Source of the DNA: Mucilaginibacter sp. dw_454
GTDB lineage: Bacteria; Bacteroidota; Bacteroidia; Sphingobacteriales; Sphingobacteriaceae
DNA length: 64,000 bases
Assembly (NCBI RefSeq): GCF_018449775.1
Contig: NZ_JAAVVB010000006.1
Location: 1 to 64,000 of the forward strand
Reading direction: 5' to 3'
Under the pieces are notes generated by a model. That model was not told the DNA's origin, made no database searches, and saw only the letters and a list, made by a program, of their open reading frames with translations. Made by a program: the position numbers and the translations under genes. Positions 9,103 to 18,733 of the stretch are shown one piece after another (position 1 is the stretch's first letter; each line of letters begins with the position of its first letter).

Positions 9103-11475
9103 TTATTCGTTACGCAAACTATCAACCGGGTTTGCAAGCGCGGCTTTAACCGATTGCAGACTGACAGTTATAAACGCTATCGCGATAGCCAGTACGCCGG
9201 CTACGGCAAAGATCCACCATTGTACTTCTACACGATAAGCAAAGCCCTCCAGCCATTTATGCATTATCCACCAGGCAACAGGCGAGGAGATAAACATAGC
9301 AACCAGTACTATCACCAGGAAGTCTTTTGACAGCAACATGCTGATCTGCGTTACAGAAGCGCCTAAAACCTTACGTATGCCAATTTCTTTGGTGCGATGA
9401 AGGGTTATGATGGATATCAATCCCAATAGCCCCAGCGAGCTTATAAAAACGGCAATCCCCGATGCCATCCAGATGAGCTTTTGTTGGAGACTCTGCGTTT
9501 TGTATAGATCGGCTATTTCGTCATCAATAAAATGATAGCTGAACACCTGGTCGGGGAAAGTATGCAGATATTCTTTTTGGATAGCCGCCAATGCGGTTTC
9601 AGACTTGCTACCGGACAGTTTAATGGCTACGTTTTGTTGCAGATACTGATTTTCGAGTATAATGGATGGTTCTATAGGCTCAAGCAATGAGCGCACGTTG
9701 AAATCTTTAACCACACCTACAATTATGCCCTTTCCATCAATCTCTAACTTCTTACCTAATATTTCATCGTAGCTTTTTAAATGAAGCATTTTAACCATGG
9801 TTTGGTTAGCTACGTATTCAGGAATAGGAGTGTTACTGCGAATATTACGACCTGCCAGCAGGTGTAAGCCAAACGTGTGCATGTAAGCCGAGTCGCCTAT
9901 GGCAAAACGCGCCGGCCATTTTTCCCAACCGCGGTCGGCAAACTTCATGGTGGCACCTCTTTGACTGTCGCTTGAAGGCCCTTTGCTGCAAAAGGTAAGT
10001 GACTGCACACCCGGAATGCTTTGTAAGCGTTGACGCAGCAGATCTTTTTGGGTTTGCGGCACATCGCCCACCGGCACCATCACCACAAATTTACGATCGA
10101 AACCTGTGTCTGTATTTTTTAAGAACCGCACCTGCATCACAATAATAATGGTGCTAATAATCAATACCTGCGCTACTACATTTTGCAACAATACCAAGGC
10201 CCTGCGGCTCACGCCCGCCTTTACGTTTAACACATTATTTTTTAGTGCCTGGAAGATATTGGCGCGACTTAAAAGTAAAGCCGGATAAATACCTGTTCCA
10301 ATAGTAATCACCACCAAAATAATCGCCAAAAACAAAACCATTTGACTGTATGACAGAATGTGTACCGGGTTGCCATCAAACAGTAATTGATTAACCGTCG
10401 GCAATACAAGTATAACACCCACTACAGCCACTACAATAGCTATCAGGACATTTAATAACGACTCGATCATAAACTGGCTAAACAGCTGCCCGGTTGAACC
10501 GCCTAATATCTTGCGCGTACCAATCTCCACGCTGCGACGAGTTTGCCCGGCTATCACCAGGTTAATATAATTAATGCCGGCAATAATGATGATCAGCAAA
10601 CCGATAATGACCAGCATAACTAAAAGTGGTTTCTGCACCTTACCTGCATAGCGCATGTCAAAATGCATATCACTCAACGGCAATAATTTAAAGTGATAGT
10701 AATTAAGCGCACCTGCACCCAGCCGTTGTTTGGTTAAAGTTGTTAATTGCTGTTCTACAGTTGCTTTTTGAGCAGGATTGGTAAGCGATACGAATAAGCT
10801 GTTGGTACGATTTAAATATCCCCAATCGGTATAAAATGTTGGTTCAATTTTGGGCTGTAGGTTTTTTATAGAAAGAAAAGAAAGATAGATGTCTGATTTT
10901 AAATCGGTATTGTAAGGAGCATCTGCCAACACACCAATAACCTTAACGCGCTGCCCATTGATCTCTAACGTATGGCCAACAGCATCAGCGTCGCCAAAAT
11001 ATTTTTTGGCTTGCGTTTGTGTTAGCGCCGCAGTATTTGGTTGATCCAACTGAGAAGCATTGCCTTCAAGCCAATTGTAACTAAACATTTTAAACCAGGC
11101 CGAGTTGGTGAAGGCTATGTTTTGATCTTCTTTGAAACGTTTGTTAACGTCGCCATTAACATTTACAATAAAGCTTTGGTTATTTACCGATACTGCTGCT
11201 TGTTGTACATAAGTCGAATCGACACGTAACGCGTCATAGGCAGCGATAGAACTGCCTTTATCATATTCTGTTCTTTCGAAATGCAACTCATAGACCACCC
11301 TGAAAATATTTTCGGGATGCTTATGGTAACGGTCAAAACTTAACTGGTAGCTGGTATACAGGTAAATCAAGATCCCGCAGCCAATAGCTATTGCCAGGCC
11401 CGAAATATTCAGGATAGAATAAAACTTACGTTTAATAATGCTGCGCCAGGCAAGCTTTAAATAATTTTTGATCAT
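9103..11475 (-). CDS. MacB/FtsX-type ABC permease 1 (last of seven)
   Basis: A 790-aa inner-membrane permease with two tandem MacB_PCD/FtsX units: one N-terminal membrane helix and a large periplasmic domain, three helices, then the same again. Each half carries an ATPase-coupling motif. The first is near residue 317 (EIGTRKILGG, with Gly where the sister copies mostly have Ala), the second near residue 695 (EIGIRKVLGAS). It is the most divergent member at the C-terminus, ending PVDSLRNE where the others end PVKSLRSE. It is separated by 13 bp from permease 2. Family members move lipids, peptides, antibiotics or siderophores, or transmit force; this substrate is unknown. Confidence 0.85.
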   Translation of the reverse strand: MIKNYLKLAWRSIIKRKFYSILNISGLAIAIGCGILIYLYTSYQLSFDRYHKHPENIFRVVYELHFERTEYDKGSSIAAYDALRVDSTYVQQAAVSVNNQSFIVNVNGDVNKRFKEDQNIAFTNSAWFKMFSYNWLEGNASQLDQPNTAALTQTQAKKYFGDADAVGHTLEINGQRVKVIGVLADAPYNTDLKSDIYLSFLSIKNLQPKIEPTFYTDWGYLNRTNSLFVSLTNPAQKATVEQQLTTLTKQRLGAGALNYYHFKLLPLSDMHFDMRYAGKVQKPLLVMLVIIGLLIIIIAGINYINLVIAGQTRRSVEIGTRKILGGSTGQLFSQFMIESLLNVLIAIVVAVVGVILVLPTVNQLLFDGNPVHILSYSQMVLFLAIILVVITIGTGIYPALLLSRANIFQALKNNVLNVKAGVSRRALVLLQNVVAQVLIISTIIIVMQVRFLKNTDTGFDRKFVVMVPVGDVPQTQKDLLRQRLQSIPGVQSLTFCSKGPSSDSQRGATMKFADRGWEKWPARFAIGDSAYMHTFGLHLLAGRNIRSNTPIPEYVANQTMVKMLHLKSYDEILGKKLEIDGKGIIVGVVKDFNVRSLLEPIEPSIILENQYLQQNVAIKLSGSKSETALAAIQKEYLHTFPDQVFSYHFIDDEIADLYKTQSLQQKLIWMASGIAVFISSLGLLGLISIITLHRTKEIGIRKVLGASVTQISMLLSKDFLVIVLVAMFISSPVAWWIMHKWLEGFAYRVEVQWWIFAVAGVLAIAIAFITVSLQSVKAALANPVDSLRNE

Positions 11476-11488
11476 ACGATATTGCCCA

Positions 11489-13900
11489 TTATTCGCTTCT
11501 TAAACTTTTAACAGGGTTAGCAATAGCCGCTTTTATTGATCTGAAACTAATAGTGATCAACGCTATAAACAATGAAAGTACTGCTGTTAGCACAAACACG
11601 CTTAATTTAATATCAATACGATAGGCAAAAGTTTCCAGCCATTTGTGCATGGCATACCAGGCCAATGGCCAGGCCAGCAGATTAGCAATCAATACCAGTT
11701 TTACGAAATTTCCGGATAGCATGAGCACAATGTTTTGTACCGATGCGCCCAGCACTTTGCGTACGCCAATCTCTTTTACCCGCTGTTCTGCCGAGTAAGA
11801 AGCCAAACCAAACAGGCCCAGGCAGGATATAAAAATAGCCAGGCCGGCCAATATACCGACGATCTTGCTTACCTGGTTGTCGGCCTTATAAACATCGTTA
11901 AAATGGTCGTCCAGGAATTGGTATTCGAACGGGCGATCCGGGAAATTTTTTGTCCAGACTGATTTGATAAAAGCGACCGCGTCGTCCGCCTTATTGCCGT
12001 TTATTTTTACAGACAGCTGGCTAAATCCCCAATCCCGCTGATAAATCATAAACATGGTTTCTACTTTGTAATGCAGCGAGTTGAAATTGAAGTTTTTAGA
12101 GATCCCGGTGATCACACCTAACGAATCATGACCAAAATGCTGGCCTATCAATGAAGATAGTTTAGCGTTTTTAGGTTGATCTTTTAATAACTCATGCGCC
12201 AACTGTTCGTTAACAATGTACTCCTTGCCGCTGGCGCCTCTTTCTGGTGAGAAGTCTTTGCCTTCAATCAGTTTAATATTGAACAGCTTCAAATAGTTAT
12301 TGTCTACCACTAATTGCGTCAAACCAAAATCCCGGGCAGGGCCGTTTGAAGGCCTGAAGGTTACACCGGTTTGATCCAGGTGGCTGCCCAAAACATCCTG
12401 CGAAGCGGTAACATCACTAATCAATGCGTTAGCCTTCAATTGTTGTTTGATCAGATCGTATTTAGAATCGGTATTACCATCCAGCGGTACGGTTACAATT
12501 TGCTCGCGCGTAAAGCCCGGGTCTTGACTCTGCATAAAGTGTAGTTGCTTCACTACGAAAATGGTGGCTATCATTAAAAATACCGCACTGGTAAATTGCC
12601 CCACTACTAATATGTTCCTGAAAGTGCCTTTGTTTTTGCCCGTCTCGATACTACCCTTTAATACTTTAACCGGTTTGAAAGATGAAAGATAGATAGCCGG
12701 GTAAATACCCGAGATAACGCCTACAAAAATGGTAAATCCGATGATGGCCAGCGCCTGGCCGGGATTGGTAAAGAAGTTAAGGCTCAATTCGCGGTCGGCA
12801 AGTTGGTTGATATAGTGTAACGAGAGCCAAACCAGCAACAAACCTAATACCATAGCAATTAGCGCCAGCATAACGGTTTCGCCCAAAAACTGAACAGCCA
12901 ATTCAAAGCGACCGGCACCTATTGATTTACGTACGCCAACCTCCTTAGCCCGCTCGGCAGAACGCGCGGTGGACAGGTTCATGAAGTTAATGCAGGCAAT
13001 GGTAAGCACGATCAATGCTATAATAGCAAACAGATTAGTAGAATGCCCGTCAAATTTGCGGAAGTTAATGTAATCCAGACCGATATCTGAGGTATTTGCA
13101 TGAATGTCTCTTAACGGAAGAAAAAACAGCTGGTAAAATTTATTAATGTCTGGCCGGTTAGAATATTTAACCAGGTAAGCCGGCATTTTACGCTCGAATG
13201 CTTTTACATCTGTACCGGCATTAAGCTCAACGTAGGTATCCATCCAGTTGCCGCCCCAACCCAGCAAATCGGTGGGTTTGTAACTGCTGCTCATGGAGTA
13301 TAACGCATCAAACTGTATTTGCGAGTTTTTAGGAACGTCTTTTAAAATGCCGGTGATTACAAAGTTCAGGCTGTCTTGCTTAACATCTCCGTAATGGCCT
13401 ATTGTCTTACCAACTACATCTGTAGTACCAAATATTTTGTTGGCTGTAGACTCTGTCAACAAAATGCTGTTAGGTTTTTCAAGTGCCGATTTACGGTCGC
13501 CATTAATCAAAGCAAAATCAAACATTTGCAAAAAGGTCGAATCGACCGCCAATACTTGCGGCAGGTATAACTTGTTGTCGTTGTGTGTTAGCGTATATTT
13601 ATTACGCCACCTTACCCTTGAGAAATTCTTTACCTGCGGAAATTCGTGCTTTAAAGTTGGACCCATGGGCGGCATGCTTAACCCTACTTTTTGCGCCGCC
13701 ATGCCGGGAAAGGTTTGTACCTCATTTAACCGGTATACATTTTTGGTTTGAAAGTTATCAAAGCTCTTTTCATAAAAAACAAAAAGCATAATGACGATAC
13801 AGGCGGCCATACCTACAGCAAGGCCGATAATATTTAACGCTGAAAAAACCTTGTTTTTCCAAAGATTTCTCCAAGCTGTTTTGATATAGTTTTTGATCAT
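11489..13900 (-). CDS. MacB/FtsX-type ABC permease 2
   Basis: This 803-aa permease has the double FtsX layout. The first transmembrane helix is near residues 20-42 (ending MLFVFYEKSFD). Coupling motifs are EVGVRKSIGAG near residue 318 and EIGVRKVLGAS near 707. The periplasmic domains contain the DSTF/LNFVITG-type strands of MacB_PCD. It starts MIKNYIKTAWRN, the standard opening of this family. It ends 18 bp from permease 3 and 13 bp from permease 1, so all are very likely co-transcribed. Which ATPase it uses cannot be decided from sequence. Confidence 0.85.
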   Translation of the reverse strand: MIKNYIKTAWRNLWKNKVFSALNIIGLAVGMAACIVIMLFVFYEKSFDNFQTKNVYRLNEVQTFPGMAAQKVGLSMPPMGPTLKHEFPQVKNFSRVRWRNKYTLTHNDNKLYLPQVLAVDSTFLQMFDFALINGDRKSALEKPNSILLTESTANKIFGTTDVVGKTIGHYGDVKQDSLNFVITGILKDVPKNSQIQFDALYSMSSSYKPTDLLGWGGNWMDTYVELNAGTDVKAFERKMPAYLVKYSNRPDINKFYQLFFLPLRDIHANTSDIGLDYINFRKFDGHSTNLFAIIALIVLTIACINFMNLSTARSAERAKEVGVRKSIGAGRFELAVQFLGETVMLALIAMVLGLLLVWLSLHYINQLADRELSLNFFTNPGQALAIIGFTIFVGVISGIYPAIYLSSFKPVKVLKGSIETGKNKGTFRNILVVGQFTSAVFLMIATIFVVKQLHFMQSQDPGFTREQIVTVPLDGNTDSKYDLIKQQLKANALISDVTASQDVLGSHLDQTGVTFRPSNGPARDFGLTQLVVDNNYLKLFNIKLIEGKDFSPERGASGKEYIVNEQLAHELLKDQPKNAKLSSLIGQHFGHDSLGVITGISKNFNFNSLHYKVETMFMIYQRDWGFSQLSVKINGNKADDAVAFIKSVWTKNFPDRPFEYQFLDDHFNDVYKADNQVSKIVGILAGLAIFISCLGLFGLASYSAEQRVKEIGVRKVLGASVQNIVLMLSGNFVKLVLIANLLAWPLAWYAMHKWLETFAYRIDIKLSVFVLTAVLSLFIALITISFRSIKAAIANPVKSLRSE

Positions 13901-13918
13901 AATTATAGTTTTTATCTA

Positions 13919-16342
13919 TTACTCGCTTCTTAAACTTTTAACCGGTGTTGCCAGTGCAGCCTTAACGGCTTTGTAGCCTACGGTAAGCCAGGCCACTAAC
14001 ATGGAAGATACTATCGCCAGTACAAACACACCAACCGACAGTGGTATGCGGAAAACAAAATTTTGCAGCCAGCTATTCATCATATAGTAGGCTATAGGTG
14101 TAGCGATGATGAAGGATATGGTAATAAGCAGCATAAACTCTTTCGAGAACAGGTAAACAATACTGCTTACAGACGCGCCTAAAACTTTACGCACGCCAAC
14201 CTCTTTAGTGCGCTGCACTACCATGAATGATACCAGGCCATACAGGCCCAGGCATGAAATGAAAACGGCTATCATGGCAAATATTTTATATACCAGCGCC
14301 AGTTGGTTTTCCTGCTTGTAAAACTCAGCTATATTTTGGTCGAGGAAGTAGCCGCTGTAAGCGTAGTCTGAATAAGTGTGCTCCCATTGCTTTTGAACGG
14401 AAGCTACGGTCCCCGCAAAGTTTGAGGTGCTCAGCTTAACTGCCACAATGCCTTGCTGCTTTTTGTTTTGCACTAGTACGATAGGCCTCACCGCATCGCG
14501 CATGGTATTGGTTTTAAAATCTTCAACGACGCCGACTATCGGGCGCCATTGGCCATTACCCAGTTTTACGCTCTTGCCAATAATAGAATTATAATCATGC
14601 ACACCCACTTTTTGCGCAAAGGTTTCATTGATGACAACACCATTAGTTGTATCACTTTGGGTATAGGCATGCCCCGCTTTAAAACGCAGGCCAAAAGTTT
14701 TAAAGTAATCAGCATCGCCAAATTTTAGCGACGTCTGGTAGTTTTTATCGGTGGTATTATGGTCGAAATAAAAGTTGGTGGTCCAGTTATTTTGCGACGA
14801 TGGCTGATCGGCCGTAAAGGTTACATTTTTAACGCCTGGCGTTTGTAATAACTGGGCTTTAAAAGGTGCTGATTTTTGCAGGCTAACACTATCTGTACTA
14901 CCCGGAATAACGAGTATCGCTTCTTTGTTAAAACCTAAATCGGCCGAGTTAATATAGTTCATTTGTCTAACGGCAACGATAGTTCCGATAATCAGTAATT
15001 GCGAGATAGAAAACTGCGCAACTACTAACACTCTGCGCAGCGGCACCCCGCCAACAGATGCTGCGGTAATCTTATTTTTAAGCGCCAGCACCGGCCTGAA
15101 ACCAGATACTACTAAGGCGGGATAAATGCCAGAGATTAGCACAATCACTAAGGTAGTTGTTAATAAAAACAGGAGTGAGCCTATGCTAAACAAGCTGATA
15201 TCATCAGGCACGCTGGCAATGTTTTTAAGGAAGGGCAGGGCCAGTTTTGCTATCGCGATAGCAATCAATAAAGCAAACAAAACAATCAATGTGGTTTCGC
15301 CCAGTGATTGCTTAATGAGCTGCGCACGACTGCTGCCTAACACCTTGCGAATGCCAACCTCTTTTGAACGGCCAACCGACTGCGCGGTAGACAGGTTAAT
15401 GAAGTTGATGGATGCCATCAGGATGATCAAAACCGCAATTAATGATAAGGTGCGGATGGTAGCTTTGTTGGTGATATGATCGCCCAGAGAATTACCAAAC
15501 CGGGTATTATAATGCAAGTCTGACAAAGCCTGCAGAAAATGAACTTTATGATCGTTGTCGTTGCCGCCATAGTGTTTTTTTGTAAATACTTTTAGCTGCG
15601 CATTAAGGTTACTAACTGTGGCATTGGCCGGTAGCAGCATAAATACCTGGTGATTACTGCTAACGGTGTTCCAGGAATCATCGGCATTATACTCATGTAA
15701 ATGCGTTTTTAGCGTGGCGTACGATACCAGCACTTTCAACGGTAAGTCGCTGTTGCCTGGTACATCCTCAATAACACCGGCAACTTTAAGGTTGATCTGG
15801 TTATCCATTTTGATAACCCGGCCGGTGGCGCTTTGCCAGTCGCCAAAATATTTTTTAGCAGTGCTTCTGTCAACGACAACCATATTAGGCGCATTTAATA
15901 CCGATGCATCGCCAGAGAGCCATTTGTATTTGAAAATGTCAAAAAACTGGGGCTGCATAAACATTACGCCGATTTCTTCAACAAACTTTTTATTGTCTGC
16001 GCCAAAATTGTTGGCATTAGCAGGCACCGTAAACTGGCTGTTATAAGCAGTATTTAAAGCAGCTAATTTTACTTGCGGAAAATCGGCTCGTAATGCGGCG
16101 GTTATAGGGTAGGGCGTACCCTCGCTATAGCTAATGCCATCGCCCAGGTCTTGCTGTAAAACTATGCGGTAAATGTTTTTATAATTAGGCTGAAATTTTT
16201 CATAACTCAGCTCAAACTGCACTACGACAAATATGAGTAGGCATGCAGCCACACCAATGGCTAAACCTGCAACGTTAATGGCCGAATATGCTTTGTGGCG
16301 TTTGATATTTCGCCAGGCTATTTTGAAATAATTTTTTAACAT
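13919..16342 (-). CDS. MacB/FtsX-type ABC permease 3
   Basis: This 807-aa permease opens MLKNYFKIAWRN. I start it at the ATG at 16342; an in-frame TTG at 16351 would add only three residues and is less likely. Coupling motifs are EVGIRKVLGSS near residue 327 (Ser replacing the usual Ala) and EVGVRKVLGAS near 710, followed by YLFSKEF. The mid-protein helix reads FSISQLLIIGTIVAV, a variant shared with permease 7 (FTISQVLIVGTLIV). Permeases 3 and 7 may therefore be closer to each other than to 4 and 5. Confidence 0.84.
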   Translation of the reverse strand: MLKNYFKIAWRNIKRHKAYSAINVAGLAIGVAACLLIFVVVQFELSYEKFQPNYKNIYRIVLQQDLGDGISYSEGTPYPITAALRADFPQVKLAALNTAYNSQFTVPANANNFGADNKKFVEEIGVMFMQPQFFDIFKYKWLSGDASVLNAPNMVVVDRSTAKKYFGDWQSATGRVIKMDNQINLKVAGVIEDVPGNSDLPLKVLVSYATLKTHLHEYNADDSWNTVSSNHQVFMLLPANATVSNLNAQLKVFTKKHYGGNDNDHKVHFLQALSDLHYNTRFGNSLGDHITNKATIRTLSLIAVLIILMASINFINLSTAQSVGRSKEVGIRKVLGSSRAQLIKQSLGETTLIVLFALLIAIAIAKLALPFLKNIASVPDDISLFSIGSLLFLLTTTLVIVLISGIYPALVVSGFRPVLALKNKITAASVGGVPLRRVLVVAQFSISQLLIIGTIVAVRQMNYINSADLGFNKEAILVIPGSTDSVSLQKSAPFKAQLLQTPGVKNVTFTADQPSSQNNWTTNFYFDHNTTDKNYQTSLKFGDADYFKTFGLRFKAGHAYTQSDTTNGVVINETFAQKVGVHDYNSIIGKSVKLGNGQWRPIVGVVEDFKTNTMRDAVRPIVLVQNKKQQGIVAVKLSTSNFAGTVASVQKQWEHTYSDYAYSGYFLDQNIAEFYKQENQLALVYKIFAMIAVFISCLGLYGLVSFMVVQRTKEVGVRKVLGASVSSIVYLFSKEFMLLITISFIIATPIAYYMMNSWLQNFVFRIPLSVGVFVLAIVSSMLVAWLTVGYKAVKAALATPVKSLRSE

Positions 16343-16353
16343 AATGATCAATT

Positions 16354-18723
16354 TTACTCGCTCCTCAAACTTTTAACCGGGTTAGCTAACGCGGCTTTGA
16401 TAGATTGGAAGCTGATAGTGATTAATGCAATTAATATGGCCCCGACACCGGCCAGCGCGATTGTGATCCAATTAACTGATATGCGATAGACATAGCTCTC
16501 CAGCCACTTATCCATAGCATACCAGGCTATTGGCGATGCTATTAGTAATGATATCACAATCAGCAACAAAAAATCTTTGGATAGCATGGTGGTGATATTA
16601 AGCACACTGGCGCCCAATACTTTTCGAATACCAATCTCTTTAACTTTTACCTGTGCGGTATAGGTGGCCAGGCCAAACAAACCCAGGCATGAAATAAATA
16701 TGGCTATGCCCGCAAAAATGCTGAACAGCATGCTGGTGCTTTGCTCGGTTTTATAAAGATTATTAAAATCATCATCCAGAAAATTGTATTCAAACGGAGG
16801 GTCGCCGTGATTGTATTGTACGTGATACTGTTTTACCAAATTAATGGCTGCGGCAGCGTTCTTGCCGGTAGTTTTCACAAACAGCTGTCCTGATTTTTCG
16901 GCATAAGAAAAGATAGCCGGCTCTATAACTTGTTTTAAGGATGCAAAATGGAAGTCTTTAACCACGCCTATGATGATGCCATTGCGCTGCCATAGTTTAA
17001 AGCGCTTACCTATGGGGTTTTTAATGCCTGCTTCTTTTATAGCCGTTTCATTCAGGATATAGTGAGAGGTATCCGACTTTTCGCCGGTGAAATTGCTGCC
17101 CGCAATCAGCTTAACTTTAAAAACCTTGATAAAATCCTGATCAATACTAAACGGATGGATAACCATGCTGGCAGTTGCCGGCTTACCGTCCCAATCTGTA
17201 TCGCCGGTGGATGAATCGCCGTTTACGATGTTATCGCCAACGGCTACTCCGGTTATTTCGCGGTGACGCAATAGTTCAGCCTTAACAGCATCTTGATGTG
17301 GGTACATATTGTTGTACAGATTCACGGTAAATACATGGTCGCGGTCATAGCCTACTTGTGTAGTTTGGATATAATGCAGCTGGCGATTAATCACCAGCGT
17401 ACCAATGATCAAACCAATAGAAAATGCGAATTGGCATACCACCAAAACCTTTCTGAAATTACCGCTGCCTACGCCGCTGGCCCGGCTTCTTAACGCGTCG
17501 ATAGGTTTAAATGATGATAATAATATCGCCGGATAAATACTTGAAGCGGCTAGCGTAATAATAGTAGTAATACCTATGACCTTCCAAACACTGGTACTAA
17601 ACAGGTCGAAGTGCATTTCTTTGTTTGCTATATGATTATAAAGCGGCATAATGGCATAGATTATCCCGAAAGCTAAAACCAATGCTATTAGGAAACACAG
17701 AGCCGTTTCAAACACAAACTGAAAGAAAAGATGCTTACGCTCAGCACCTATGATTTTGCGCACGCTAACTTCCTTACTGCGTAAAACCGATCTGGCGGTT
17801 GAAAGGTTAACGTAATTTATGCAGGCAATTAGCAATATTAACAAAGCTACAATACTGAAAATCTTTACAATTTCTGCTCCTGCAGATGTGAGATCCGGGT
17901 TATACAAATGGATATCGGCCAAAGGTTGTAACTGAAAAACACCATCGGTTGGTTTAATGCCTTTTTGCAACGACATATGTATGCGGGTCAGTTTATCGGC
18001 AATGGCTATAGGCGAGGCGTTAGCCTTCAATAATAAATAAGTGTCGGCCCAGTAATCGCCCCAATCCTCATCCATTGCTTTCCACATACCCTTGCCGTTA
18101 TATTGTTTTTTGCGAACGTTTATAGAGAAAAGATAATCAGCCTGTATGGATGAATTAGCAGGCATATCTGCCATAACACCCGATACCGTATAGGGGTCTT
18201 TATCATCGCCTCTTAATACTTTTCCCATTGGGTCGGTATCGCCAAAATATTTTTTTGCTTCGGTAACAGATAAGATGATAGATTGATCTGTAGGGAAAGG
18301 TTTTTTAGGATCGCCTTTAAGTAGTTTGTAATCAAATACAGTAAAGAAAGCATCATCAACAAATTTCATTGTAGCGGTTCTGCGCAACAGCTTGTCTTTG
18401 TATCTGAATTTGCTGTAATCCATGTCGCCGACAACCCGCACTGCAGCTTCAACGCCAGGTACTTCTTTCGCAGCATGAAAAGCCACCGGCGCGGGGGTGC
18501 CTCCCCAAACCTGTTTACTGGCACCGGTTCCAATAGATGCATTTACTTTATAGATGCGATCAACTTTGGTATTGAATTTATCGTAGCTGGTTTCATCCTG
18601 CACCCAAAGCAATATCAATAAGCCAACGGCTAAGCCGACAGTAAGGCCAATTATATTAATGGCGCTGTAAAGCTTTTTGTTAACAATGTTGCGCCAGGCG
18701 ATTTTGATGTAGTTCTTTAACAT
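16354..18723 (-). CDS. MacB/FtsX-type ABC permease 4
   Basis: This 789-aa permease starts at the ATG at 18723 (MLKNYIKIAWRN). The frame continues to 18810, but that extension overlaps permease 5 and lacks homologous character. The first helix ends LLWVQDETSYDKF, close to LWVEDEVNFD in permease 5, which marks these two as a subgroup. Coupling motifs are EVSVRKIIGAE near residue 317 and EIGIRKVLGAS near 693. The last ~60 bp of coding sequence are nearly the same as those of permeases 5 and 6, consistent with recent duplication or gene conversion. It lies 11 bp from permease 3 and 10 bp from permease 5. Confidence 0.85.
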   Translation of the reverse strand: MLKNYIKIAWRNIVNKKLYSAINIIGLTVGLAVGLLILLWVQDETSYDKFNTKVDRIYKVNASIGTGASKQVWGGTPAPVAFHAAKEVPGVEAAVRVVGDMDYSKFRYKDKLLRRTATMKFVDDAFFTVFDYKLLKGDPKKPFPTDQSIILSVTEAKKYFGDTDPMGKVLRGDDKDPYTVSGVMADMPANSSIQADYLFSINVRKKQYNGKGMWKAMDEDWGDYWADTYLLLKANASPIAIADKLTRIHMSLQKGIKPTDGVFQLQPLADIHLYNPDLTSAGAEIVKIFSIVALLILLIACINYVNLSTARSVLRSKEVSVRKIIGAERKHLFFQFVFETALCFLIALVLAFGIIYAIMPLYNHIANKEMHFDLFSTSVWKVIGITTIITLAASSIYPAILLSSFKPIDALRSRASGVGSGNFRKVLVVCQFAFSIGLIIGTLVINRQLHYIQTTQVGYDRDHVFTVNLYNNMYPHQDAVKAELLRHREITGVAVGDNIVNGDSSTGDTDWDGKPATASMVIHPFSIDQDFIKVFKVKLIAGSNFTGEKSDTSHYILNETAIKEAGIKNPIGKRFKLWQRNGIIIGVVKDFHFASLKQVIEPAIFSYAEKSGQLFVKTTGKNAAAAINLVKQYHVQYNHGDPPFEYNFLDDDFNNLYKTEQSTSMLFSIFAGIAIFISCLGLFGLATYTAQVKVKEIGIRKVLGASVLNITTMLSKDFLLLIVISLLIASPIAWYAMDKWLESYVYRISVNWITIALAGVGAILIALITISFQSIKAALANPVKSLRSE

Positions 18724-18733
18724 AATACTGGGT